Assembly (NCBI GenBank): GCA_001404055.1
Contig: CXTY01000014.1
Span: forward strand, 1-64,000
DNA length: 64,000 nucleotides
Direction of reading: 5' to 3'
Origin: Roseibium album
GTDB taxonomy: Bacteria; Pseudomonadota; Alphaproteobacteria; Rhizobiales; Stappiaceae
Shown here piece by piece: positions 54,695 through 62,918 of the stretch (position 1 is the first letter of the stretch; every line of letters begins with the position of its first letter). The notes below the pieces were generated by a model. The model saw nothing but the letters and a program-made list of their open reading frames with translations, searched no databases and was not told the origin of the DNA. The position numbers and the translations under genes were made by a program.

Positions 54695-55218
54695 TTTTCG
54701 GTTCCTGCTCCCAGCGGATTAGGCAGGTACCCTGCGAAGCTGCAAATTTTCCATTGCCCCTCTCTTCGAACGCAGAAATAGAGGGTTTGCCATAGCAATC
54801 TGTCTTGTTGACCATCGGCCTTTCTGATCGCGCCATCGAATTTTTTCCGAGCAATTGCACGGTTTCCGTTGATTTCAATGTCCGTCAGATTGGTCGCGTT
54901 GAAAATTGCTGCACGGGCGTCTTCTGCAAATTCAGTTTTTGAAAATTCATGCGCCTGGTGCAGCCATTCGGCTTTGTAGGTCTCAAGATCTGGAAAACCC
55001 AATTTCCAGTTATCCGGGTTTGGGACTTTGCCAGCGTCAACTCCAAAAAACGCAGGCTCATCGAAGTCATTGGCAACCATCGACCAATCAGCAGCGACGA
55101 AAGCATCAATGTCGCGTTCGACCAACATCTCCCAGATTTCTGCTCGATCACTGTCCGTTTTTGTAAACGGATTGGTCTGACTGTTGGAAACACCCTGCAT
55201 TTCGTAAATCTTTTTCAT
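54691..55218 (-). CDS. NTF2-like (SnoaL-type) protein
   Basis: This 175-residue protein looks like an alpha-beta NTF2/SnoaL fold: an N-terminal helix (EIWEMLVERDIDAFVAADW), a central FDEPAFFGVDAG, and strands ending WQTLYFCVRREGQWKICSFAGYLPNPLG. Members are small hydrolases, isomerases or ligand-binding proteins. No catalytic residues are certain. It is the first gene of the minus-strand operon with M81 and the PLP enzyme, overlapping M81 by ATGA. ATG at 55218 or 55200 could be the start. Confidence 0.7.
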   Translation of the reverse strand: MKKIYEMQGVSNSQTNPFTKTDSDRAEIWEMLVERDIDAFVAADWSMVANDFDEPAFFGVDAGKVPNPDNWKLGFPDLETYKAEWLHQAHEFSKTEFAEDARAAIFNATNLTDIEINGNRAIARKKFDGAIRKADGQQDRLLWQTLYFCVRREGQWKICSFAGYLPNPLGAGTEK

Positions 55219-55232
55219 TTGACGGTTGCTTT

Positions 55233-55253
55233 TTTCAAATTATAGGGATGAAA
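55233..55253. promoter_or_regulatory. TTTCA-N11-TGAAA dyad in divergent promoter
   Basis: TTTCA (55233-55237) and TGAAA (55249-55253) make an inverted repeat between the NTF2-like and RidA genes. The RpiR-type regulator encoded next to RidA is the natural candidate to bind it. Confidence 0.4.
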
Positions 55254-55305
55254 TAGAACCAATGTCAAACCACTATGTAAATGATTTTCAATTTTGGAGT
55301 TTAAT

Positions 55306-55692
55306 ATGACGATCAAACGCTATGGTGCTGAAAAATCGGGTGCCGGTGGTCAGAACTTGCCTTTTGCACGCGCTGTTGAAGCAGATGGCTGGCTATATGT
55401 TTCTGGCCAGGTTCCTATGAAAGACGGTGAAATCGTTGGCGCAAACATCGTCGAACAAACTCACTTGACCATCAAAAACGTGATCGCGATCCTGGAAGAA
55501 GCAGGCTATGGCCTTGAACATGTCGTGCGTGTTGGTGTCTGGCTCGACGACCCGCGTGACTTCTGGTCTTTCAACGGAGTGTACAAAAGCTACTTTGGCG
55601 AACACCCACCGGCTCGCGCCTGCGTACAGGCGACCATGATGGTCGATTGCAAGGTTGAGATCGACTGCGTTGCTTACAAGAAACCGGACTGA
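55306..55692 (+). CDS. RidA-family protein
   Basis: This 128-residue protein belongs to the RidA/YjgF family that deaminates reactive enamine/imine intermediates released by PLP enzymes. YVSGQVPMKDGEIVGA, TIKNVIAILEEAGYGLEHVV and RACVQATMMVDCKVEIDCVA are family blocks, with the conserved Arg in the last one. ATG at 55306 has TGGAG upstream. Its place opposite the D-amino-acid PLP gene suits a detoxifying role for that enzyme's products. It is followed 4 bases later by the RpiR regulator. Confidence 0.9.
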   Translation: MTIKRYGAEKSGAGGQNLPFARAVEADGWLYVSGQVPMKDGEIVGANIVEQTHLTIKNVIAILEEAGYGLEHVVRVGVWLDDPRDFWSFNGVYKSYFGEHPPARACVQATMMVDCKVEIDCVAYKKPD

Positions 55693-55696
55693 TCTC

Positions 55697-56563
55697 ATGC
55701 GAGACATACTGTCCGTTTTGCAGGAGGTTGAACCCGACCTCTCGAAGTCCGAACGTATCCTGGCTGCGTTGATGCGCAACCAGGCGGATTTCATCATGAA
55801 CGCCGGCATCACGGATGTTGCAGATCGTGCGGGTGTGTCTCCTCCGACTGTCACACGGTTTTGCCGACGACTTGGTTGCGAGAGCTTTTCCGCTTTCAAG
55901 GTGCAGGTCGCTCAGGTTGCGTTTGCCGGTCGACGATACCTCACAACCAACACAGCATCAGTTGCCCCCAGTGATGTGGCCGATAGTCTCCTGGCACAAT
56001 TTCAAGACGCTGCAGCCAAGACACGAAAATCGCTTGATATCGAAGCTACCATGAAGGCCGCCGAGACAATCAGCAATGCTGGTCTGGTCGCAGCCTTCGG
56101 CGCTGGCGGCACATCGTCGATGATCGCTGACGAAATACAAAACCGGCTCTTTCGCTTGGGGTCGCCAACGGTCAGCATCACCGATCACGCGATGCAATTG
56201 ATGCAGGCCGCAACATTACGTAGCAACGATGTCGTGGTCGCCTCTTCGGTTTCTGGCCGAAACACCCAGATGGTTCGGGCACTTGAAGCAGCCAAGACAT
56301 ATGGTGCGACCGTTATTGCGCTGACACGACCAGGCAGACCGGTTGCCGAAATGGCCGACATCACCATCGCCATTGATCTTGAAGAAGGGGACAACATTCT
56401 TCGCCCCAGTACCAGCCGCTATGCCTATCTGTTCGTCATCGATCTCCTGGCTACCTTTGTAGCGATGAAACGTGGAGACGAAGCTCGCGAAACATTAAGG
56501 CGCGTAAAGCATCAGCTCAGCAACACACGCGACCCGGACGACAAGGAAGCCCTCGGTGATTGA
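55697..56563 (+). CDS. MurR/RpiR-family regulator with SIS domain
   Basis: This regulator of 288 residues has an N-terminal RpiR helix-turn-helix (SKSERILAALMRNQADFIMN, then VADRAGVSPPTVTRFCRRLGC) and a C-terminal SIS domain (GLVAAFGAGGTSSMIADE, VVASSVSGRNTQMVRAL). Such regulators bind sugar phosphates; MurR controls MurNAc use in E. coli. ATG at 55697 follows the RidA stop. It probably regulates this second cluster. Its stop overlaps the SDR start. Confidence 0.9.
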   Translation: MRDILSVLQEVEPDLSKSERILAALMRNQADFIMNAGITDVADRAGVSPPTVTRFCRRLGCESFSAFKVQVAQVAFAGRRYLTTNTASVAPSDVADSLLAQFQDAAAKTRKSLDIEATMKAAETISNAGLVAAFGAGGTSSMIADEIQNRLFRLGSPTVSITDHAMQLMQAATLRSNDVVVASSVSGRNTQMVRALEAAKTYGATVIALTRPGRPVAEMADITIAIDLEEGDNILRPSTSRYAYLFVIDLLATFVAMKRGDEARETLRRVKHQLSNTRDPDDKEALGD

Positions 56564-57356
56564 TCATGTTTCAAGGCCTGTGGCAGTTGTCACCGGCGCA
56601 GCTGGCGACATTGGCGCGGCTATTGCGGCCCAACTTGCAGAAACGCACAGGCTTGCCCTGGTCGACATAGATCTAGCAGCATTGGATGCGAGCGCCGCAA
56701 ATCTTCGCAAAGCTGGTGCAGACGTTACTATTTTTCGCTGTGATCTGACGCGCGTTCAAGATCTGTCGGATCTGGCGATAGGCGTTCAAAAGCTCGGCAA
56801 GGTCAGCGTTCTAATCAACAATGCCGGCGCGGCCGCCGCCCTCTCCCTTCATTCAATGAACGCTGAGAATCTTGCTGTTGATTTATCTCTCAACCTTGAA
56901 GCCGCACTGAACTGTTTCAAAGCCTTTGAAACGGCACTTATTGATAGCGGTGATGGAAATCTCATCAACATCGCCTCCGTAAATGGCTTGAGCAGTCTGG
57001 GCCACCCATCCTACAGCGCCGCTAAAGCCGGGCTCATACACGCAACCCGCGCGATCGCCGTCGAATATGGAAAACATGGTCTACGCGCGAATTCGATTGC
57101 ACCCGGCACAGTGAAAACCCAGGCCTGGAAGGCGCGCGAAGCCGCTAACCCCGGTGTATTTGAAGACGCGCTGTCCTGGTACCCATATAAAACCTTGCCA
57201 GAACCCGAAGACATCGCGGCGGCAGTGGCGTTTCTCGTCAGTCCTGCTGCACGATGCATCACCGGCGTGTGCCTGCCTGTCGATAGCGGCCTGACCGCCG
57301 GATCGACCGCCCTCGCCCGTACTTTCACGCAATCAACAGACTTTGACGGATATTGA
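56556..57356 (+). CDS. Short-chain dehydrogenase/reductase
   Basis: This 266-residue SDR has cofactor loop VVTGAAGDIGAAIAAQL, NNAGAAAAL, Ser in INIASVNGLSS, and the catalytic YSAAKAG. DIDLAALD after beta-2 has Asp, which favours NAD(H). The C-terminus ends AARTFTQSTDFDGY-like (LARTFTQSTDFDGY). GTG at 56556 overlaps the regulator's end. It may oxidise or reduce a sugar or hydroxy-acid from the cluster. Confidence 0.88.
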   Translation: MIDHVSRPVAVVTGAAGDIGAAIAAQLAETHRLALVDIDLAALDASAANLRKAGADVTIFRCDLTRVQDLSDLAIGVQKLGKVSVLINNAGAAAALSLHSMNAENLAVDLSLNLEAALNCFKAFETALIDSGDGNLINIASVNGLSSLGHPSYSAAKAGLIHATRAIAVEYGKHGLRANSIAPGTVKTQAWKAREAANPGVFEDALSWYPYKTLPEPEDIAAAVAFLVSPAARCITGVCLPVDSGLTAGSTALARTFTQSTDFDGY

Positions 57357-57359
57357 GTC

Positions 57360-59270
57360 ATGACAAATTTTGTACTCGACTGTTTTTTCCAGCCGGCTGA
57401 GGATCTCCAGGATGCGCGCCTCGAGCTGGCACTGACCAACACGGGTTCAAAGACCCTGAAATCTTTCACGCTCGCGTATACCGCACTCACTCGGGCCGGA
57501 CAGCAGGCTGTTCTGGAGAACGCCGATGGCCTCAACAGAATTGCAAATTTTCACGAAATAACACCTCCAACCGGCGAAGAAATCCAACCCGGAGAAACCT
57601 GGAAGTTCACGATCAAGGGACTGGCGAATCCTGCACGTCACAGACTGGATGGCCCCAAGTCCGCCTATGTATCTGCGGATGGGATTATTTCCGACGTGGT
57701 CTGCAACGATCTGGAGGCACCAGCTGAGTTGGACACCGGCGAACGAAGGTCGGTCCCCGAGGGCAGGATTAAAACAGCGCTTAGCATCGTTCCCTGGCCG
57801 CAATGCGTTGAAGTTTCTAAATTCAGCGACGAACTGGTCGCCTTTCAGGTCGCTGATGGTTCGGCAGACGAAAAGTCGGCGGCAAGCAAGATTAACGCAC
57901 TGGCCAAACGTCTATTTCCAGCTGCGCCACATCCGTTTCGGTTCTCACCCAGCAAAACCCTGCAGCTCTTAGCGTTTCAGCAGGATGCAGATCTTTCGAG
58001 TGATGGCTATCAGTTAAGATTTTCCGGCTCACACACAACATTGACATATGGCGGCTATGCCGGAAGAGACTATGGTCTGACGATTCTGGCCCAAATCGTC
58101 CATGGTGCCTATAGCGAACCGAGCACCTTTAAATTCCCTGTCGATGGCACCATTAAAGACGAGCCACGTTTTGGCTGGCGCGGAATGCATCTGGATGTAT
58201 CACGTCACTTCCGTGGACCTGAGGAGATCGTCCGCCTGCTCGACATCCTTGCCTGGGGCCGCATGAATGTTTTCCAGTGGCACCTGACTGATGACGAAGG
58301 ATGGCGCCTCGAAATCAAATCCTATCCGGAACTAACGGTAAGCGGTGCAAAACGAGGCCCTGGCTGCCAACAAGTAGCACAGTTGGGATTTGCTTCCGAA
58401 GTCTACCAAGGATCGTACAGCCAAGACGAAGTTCGCGAAATTGTGGCGCATGCGACCAGCCTGAATATCGATGTCCTTCCGGAAATTGACGTGCCAGGTC
58501 ATTCAACCGCGGTGTTGAAGACCTATCCGCGCTTTGCCGATCAGGCAGAAGTGCCTGAAAGCTATCACTCGGTTCAAGGCTACCCGAACAATGCCCTTAA
58601 TCCGGCAATGGACGAAACATATACCTTCCTTGAAAGGGTCTTCGCTGAGGTCGCCGATCTGTTCCCTTGCGAATACATTCATATCGGTGGTGACGAGGTC
58701 GACACGAGCTCCTGGCTGGAATCTCCCAAGGCACAGCGTCTCATGCAAGAACTTGAGATTAAGGACGCCATGGAGCTCCAGGCCCATTTCATGGCGAGGG
58801 TCCGGGATATTTTGAAAAAGCTGGACAAGAAGCTCGCCGGCTGGGACGAAGTTTCTCACGGAGGTGGCATTGATCCGGACGGCGTCCTGCTGATGGCCTG
58901 GCAGACACAGGAAGTGACCAAGGACCTGATTGAGCAAGGCTACGAGGTTGTCTGCACGCCAGGTCAAAAGTACTACATGGACATGGCACAGGCGTCGGGT
59001 TGGTACGAACCGGGAGCGAGCTGGGCCGGAGTGTCATCACCGGAATCTGCCTATTCTTATGAACCCTCCGCAGGGCTGGACCCGAATGGGCTCGATTTGC
59101 TCAAGGGTGTGCAGGCCTGTGTCTGGTGTGAACACATGATCCACAACGACATTTTCAACCATATGGTTTTCCCGCGGCTTTACGCAGTGGCTGAAGCTGG
59201 TTGGACGTTACCGAAAAACAAGGATTGGCAACGATTTGCAGCGTTATCCAGGCTCTTTCCAAGCTTGTAA
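57360..59270 (+). CDS. Family 20 beta-N-acetylhexosaminidase, no signal peptide
   Basis: The 636-residue GH20 enzyme removes terminal beta-GlcNAc/GalNAc. The N-terminal 110 residues are a beta-sandwich-like extension, then a GH20b domain, then the catalytic barrel with FGWRGMHLDVSRHFRG, NVFQWHLTDDEGWRLEIKSYP and the Asp-Glu pair in HIGGDEVDTSSW at about residue 444. LDCFFQPAEDLQDA at the start is not a signal peptide, so the enzyme is probably cytosolic and acts on imported oligosaccharides. It starts 3 bases after the SDR stop and leads to the second M81 gene by 19 bases. Confidence 0.93.
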   Translation: MTNFVLDCFFQPAEDLQDARLELALTNTGSKTLKSFTLAYTALTRAGQQAVLENADGLNRIANFHEITPPTGEEIQPGETWKFTIKGLANPARHRLDGPKSAYVSADGIISDVVCNDLEAPAELDTGERRSVPEGRIKTALSIVPWPQCVEVSKFSDELVAFQVADGSADEKSAASKINALAKRLFPAAPHPFRFSPSKTLQLLAFQQDADLSSDGYQLRFSGSHTTLTYGGYAGRDYGLTILAQIVHGAYSEPSTFKFPVDGTIKDEPRFGWRGMHLDVSRHFRGPEEIVRLLDILAWGRMNVFQWHLTDDEGWRLEIKSYPELTVSGAKRGPGCQQVAQLGFASEVYQGSYSQDEVREIVAHATSLNIDVLPEIDVPGHSTAVLKTYPRFADQAEVPESYHSVQGYPNNALNPAMDETYTFLERVFAEVADLFPCEYIHIGGDEVDTSSWLESPKAQRLMQELEIKDAMELQAHFMARVRDILKKLDKKLAGWDEVSHGGGIDPDGVLLMAWQTQEVTKDLIEQGYEVVCTPGQKYYMDMAQASGWYEPGASWAGVSSPESAYSYEPSAGLDPNGLDLLKGVQACVWCEHMIHNDIFNHMVFPRLYAVAEAGWTLPKNKDWQRFAALSRLFPSL

Positions 59271-59289
59271 TTCCTTTTGAGGGCGTGAC

Positions 59290-60774
59290 ATGAAAATCGT
59301 TGTCGGCGGTATTCATACGGAATGCAGTACCTACTCCCCTTTGCTGCAGACTGCGAAGGACTTTCGGGTGGTCGAAGGAGAGGCGCTGCTAAAACAGGTT
59401 GGTCTCAACCGTAAACAATTTGGTGATGCTGACTTCTGTCCCCTGTTTCATGCGCGCAGCATTCCAGGAGGTCCGGTATCGCAAGAATGCTACGACAGTT
59501 TCAAAATTCGTTTTTTGAGGGAACTTGAAAACTCTCTACCCGTCGACGGTGTTTTGCTGATAATGCACGGCGCGATGCATGTTCCCGGTATGGATGATGT
59601 CGAGGGTGATTGGATTTCTGCCGTCAGAGATCTCGTAGGAGCCGCTCCTACTATTGCAGTCAGCTATGATTTGCATGGAAACGTCACCCAGAGGATTGTC
59701 GATCAGATTGACATATTTTGTGCGTATCGAACAGCGCCACACATCGATGTCAAAGAGACACATTTGCGAGCAGCCAGCTTGCTTGTAGACCAATTGCAAG
59801 GCGGGCGACGTCAAGGTGTTGCATGGGCGCCAATCCCGGTTCTGCTTCCCGGAGAGAGGACAAGCACCGAAGACGAACCCGCAAAATCACTCTATGCAAG
59901 TCTTCCCAAATATGACCGGCGGCAGGATGTAAGTGATGCCAACTTGATGGTCGGGTACGTGTGGGCAGATGTTGGCCGTGCGACGGCAGCAGCTGTTGTA
60001 ACCGCCTCGGATCCTTCTGCTGCGAAATTGGCAGCCGAAGAAATAGCTGCCGCCTACTGGGCACAGCGATCTGCATTCGAATTCGGCGTACCGACGAAGT
60101 CATTGGAAAAATGTCTGGAAGTCGCACAGCATTCAAAAACCTTTCCCTTCATTCTCGCAGACAGTGGCGACAATCCAACCGGTGGCGGCGTGGGAGACCG
60201 AAGCGATGTGCTAGCAGCGTGGCTGAAACGCGGATTGAAAGATGGTGTCTTTGCTGGCATCGCGGATCCAAGGGCGATTGAGAGAGCATGGGAAACACCT
60301 GTTGGTTCAATTACCGAAATTTCAATCGGTGGCGCACTTGGGAGTTCCTGCCAAGAACTGACCGCTGAGGTCACCATTGAAAGGAAAACTGGTTCTGAAA
60401 AAGTGGGTGATCGCAAATTGCTGGCAAGAATTTCCGACAACCTCCTCATTCTCACTGAACAAAGGTGCCCGTTTCATAACCTGGATGACTTCCGAAGGTT
60501 GGGAATTGAGCCAAGTTCCTGCAAATACTTGATTGTAAAATCGGGATATTTGTCTCCTGAGCTAGCCTCGTTGGCCAATCCCGCGTGCATGGCGCTTACA
60601 GATGGCGCAGTGAATCAGGAGATTTTGGCGCTTACCAATTTGCAACGACACAGTCCAAGCTATCCCTTTCAGCAATATTTCGCTTGGAAAGCCGAAGCCC
60701 GTCTGTCTCGCAGGGTACACATCCAAGACAAGTTTCAAGAGGTCAAAAATCAGTCTTTGTCAGACGATAGATAA
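59290..60774 (+). CDS. M81-family metallopeptidase (MlrC-like), copy 2
   Basis: This 494-residue paralogue has VGGIHTECSTYSPLL, VLLIMHGAMHVPGMDDVEGD, AVSYDLHGNVTQRIVDQ, AYRTAPHIDVKETHLRA and the C-terminal ADSGDNPTGGGVGDRSDVL. The likely zinc residues are in the HGAMHV, DLHGN and PHID segments. It differs clearly from the first copy, e.g. in the N-terminal strand and the DSGDNPTGGG region, so the two may act on different peptides. It is the last gene of the RidA-RpiR-SDR-GH20 run. Confidence 0.88.
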   Translation: MKIVVGGIHTECSTYSPLLQTAKDFRVVEGEALLKQVGLNRKQFGDADFCPLFHARSIPGGPVSQECYDSFKIRFLRELENSLPVDGVLLIMHGAMHVPGMDDVEGDWISAVRDLVGAAPTIAVSYDLHGNVTQRIVDQIDIFCAYRTAPHIDVKETHLRAASLLVDQLQGGRRQGVAWAPIPVLLPGERTSTEDEPAKSLYASLPKYDRRQDVSDANLMVGYVWADVGRATAAAVVTASDPSAAKLAAEEIAAAYWAQRSAFEFGVPTKSLEKCLEVAQHSKTFPFILADSGDNPTGGGVGDRSDVLAAWLKRGLKDGVFAGIADPRAIERAWETPVGSITEISIGGALGSSCQELTAEVTIERKTGSEKVGDRKLLARISDNLLILTEQRCPFHNLDDFRRLGIEPSSCKYLIVKSGYLSPELASLANPACMALTDGAVNQEILALTNLQRHSPSYPFQQYFAWKAEARLSRRVHIQDKFQEVKNQSLSDDR

Positions 60775-61782
60775 GAGGCAGACACAATTTTCCTGACCGG
60801 CTTGACACAAACGCGATTCTTTCAACGAAACAAACTCTCGCAAAACTCACAAAAACACGACCGGTACCCCAAAATTTGCCCATTGCACTAATTTTAGTCT
60901 CAATAAATTAAGGGAACAAAATAAGGCAATTTGTTTCGAATATTTCCAAATTGCTTAAATTTTTCTGCGGCTTAGCGCCGCATTGTCGCCATCAAATTGT
61001 CAAAGTTCATACACCATTGTTATTTTTTACAGGGTTGAAAGTAACCTTGCTCTAAGTGTCTCATCAATTTGTAGAACAAATCGGACGGACGCTGGCAGGC
61101 TCAAAATAGTTTCAATTGAAAGTTTTTTATTTTCAATTGGTTACTGCCTGAAGCACAAAGAGGCTATTGAATATAAAAATAAAGCAATAGCTGATGTGAG
61201 GCCAAGGTCCGTGAAATACGGGTTACATGCGCATACGGCCCCATCGACTGCGTTTGTTTCCCAAAAATTGAGCTGAGAATGCGTTGGCGCGGAATTTTCG
61301 TCAGCCGAAGCACGCTTGTGCTGTTCTTGTCACCGTCTTTGAGAATGGACGCTCAAAGTCATGGAACAGTTTGCAACGGCTTTTGAAATTCTGCGAACCG
61401 ATCCGCAAACTAGAAGTCATGTGCAAACAATCTTGAGAACCTGGCACGATTAGATGCGATGATCGAAGAACACATCCACCTTCTGACCCAACGTAAATAA
61501 TAAAATTTTACAAGGTAAAAACATTCACCTTGCAGTGAGAGACCTTGAAATAGTGTCAATCGTACACATTTATTAACGAGAAGTTACCGAAATCACCAGA
61601 ATTTGTGATCTTTATTACACCCAATTGCGAGATTGTGGTGCGATAATGGCAAAATCGTGACTGTGCATCTGGGGTGCGCGTATTCGATGCGAGAGCAAAG
61701 CTAAGAGAGCCTGTTCAGGGCCAGAAGCTAAAAATGGACCCCGGTACAGTTTAACAAGTTGTATCTGCCTTGGGAGGCGTAC
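60775..61782. other. 1-kb region without a convincing gene
   Basis: AT-rich stretches and short open frames only. A small hairpin (CAAGGT at 61511-61516, ACCTTG at 61528-61533) is visible. Two very short neighbouring frames near 61362-61500 (MEQFATAFEILRTDPQ, then LDAMIEEHIHLLTQRK) look protein-like and could be a decayed small gene. No RNA gene was recognised. Confidence 0.45.
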
Positions 61783-62379
61783 ATGCAACGGAATACAATA
61801 TTGGGTACTTTTGCGCTTGGCCTCATCCTCGCACTTGCGGGAAGCGCGGTCGCCAATCCTTTGCCGCAAGAGACAATAGCTCTACCTCAGGATCGCCTTG
61901 CGGTTACTGTAGCGTCAGCGTCTTTTGACCAAACCGACCCCCTTGAAAGTGAACTCACTATCTGGGTCGGGGAAATCGAACTGGATGGTCGTAAGGCTGT
62001 TTGGGTTGAACTTATCGATTCTTATGGTGAAGTGATTTACGACTCGGAAGTGAGCAAGAATGAAACTCATCTTCTCCCAGATGGCAGGGCAGTTGTTGTC
62101 CGCGCCATGGATCAGGAAAACCTGATTGCTGGCAAGGATGAGTCACGACTGATAACCGAAGGTGCCCTGATGGTCACCAGACGGGTTGTCAACGATGGTT
62201 TTGATGCCACGACCGTTGAACTCATTGAAACAAATGAAGAACCGCTAAAACGAGGTCCAATTCTTCAGGTTGCAGATTTTGGACAACTCGTCTGGCAAAA
62301 ACTCGTTGCCCTGTTCGATGCAGCTAGTTCCCGCGTTGAAGTTGCCTGGAACTGGATCGTTGATACTCTGCAGGCCTGA
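61783..62379 (+). CDS. Exported hypothetical protein
   Basis: The protein of 198 residues begins with a signal peptide (LGTFALGLILALAGSAVANP). The mature domain is beta-rich and acidic (ESELTIWVGEIELDGRKAVW, DSYGEVIYDSEVS), with an end WNWIVDTLQA that is amphipathic. I recognise no family. ATG at 61783 has GGGAGG upstream and fits the signal peptide; an earlier start at 61759 is less likely. Alone between two gene-poor stretches; a perfect hairpin follows it. Confidence 0.72.
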   Translation: MQRNTILGTFALGLILALAGSAVANPLPQETIALPQDRLAVTVASASFDQTDPLESELTIWVGEIELDGRKAVWVELIDSYGEVIYDSEVSKNETHLLPDGRAVVVRAMDQENLIAGKDESRLITEGALMVTRRVVNDGFDATTVELIETNEEPLKRGPILQVADFGQLVWQKLVALFDAASSRVEVAWNWIVDTLQA

Positions 62380-62400
62380 GGTCTCGCTAAAAACTGTCAT

Positions 62401-62422
62401 GGTCCGCAATCAATTGCGGACC
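62401..62422 (+). terminator. Hairpin after exported protein gene
   Basis: GGTCCGCAA, loop TCAA, TTGCGGACC is a perfect 9-bp stem 21 bases past the stop, followed by only CTTT. A likely terminator with a weak T-run. Confidence 0.65.
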
Positions 62423-62918
62423 CTTTGACGTGTCATGACACTGTGCAATTGCCGAACTGGTTGATTCATTCGTTTGACTGGATAAGGAAAGTTTGCGCGA
62501 ACACGCCAAACAGCCACCGTTTTCAATAGCTCAGAAGAACTCAATAAAAGTCTGCCTTGACCAGGCGGTGGCGCTCGCCGCGCCCTCTGGAAAGTCTATC
62601 AAACAACTTCTATACAAAGCCGCCTGACCAAACAGTTGCCTCTGGTGAAACTGATCCATTATTGGGGAGCCGGCTTCGGAAAATCATTCAACAAGTTGAC
62701 AGGTAGGAGAAACGTCCGCTTTCAGCGAGTTGTCTCGAATTATCGCATTTTTGAGCCCGCAACAGGATGAGTGAGAAGCTCGCAAGGCTTTTAAAACTGC
62801 CGCAAACGTGTACCATTTTATTCCAAACACGTATTAGGCGCGTCAAGCGAAAGAGAGCCCAAGTGGTCGCGCTTGATGCAAATTGCGCAAGACAGATGAA
62901 ATTTCAAGAGGTTCTGCC
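62423..62918. other. Intergenic region before cyclopropane synthase gene
   Basis: About 500 bases without a supported gene. It holds two inverted repeats: ACGTGT at 62806-62811 with ACACGT at 62827-62832, and GCGTCAAGCG at 62840-62849 with CGCTTGATGC at 62870-62879 (one G-T pair). The latter lies 40 bases before the gene start and could fold in its leader. Confidence 0.45.

Noticed and set aside
60983..61276. A 97-residue open frame in the gene-poor region
   Set aside because: No ribosome-binding site, odd composition and no recognisable domain.
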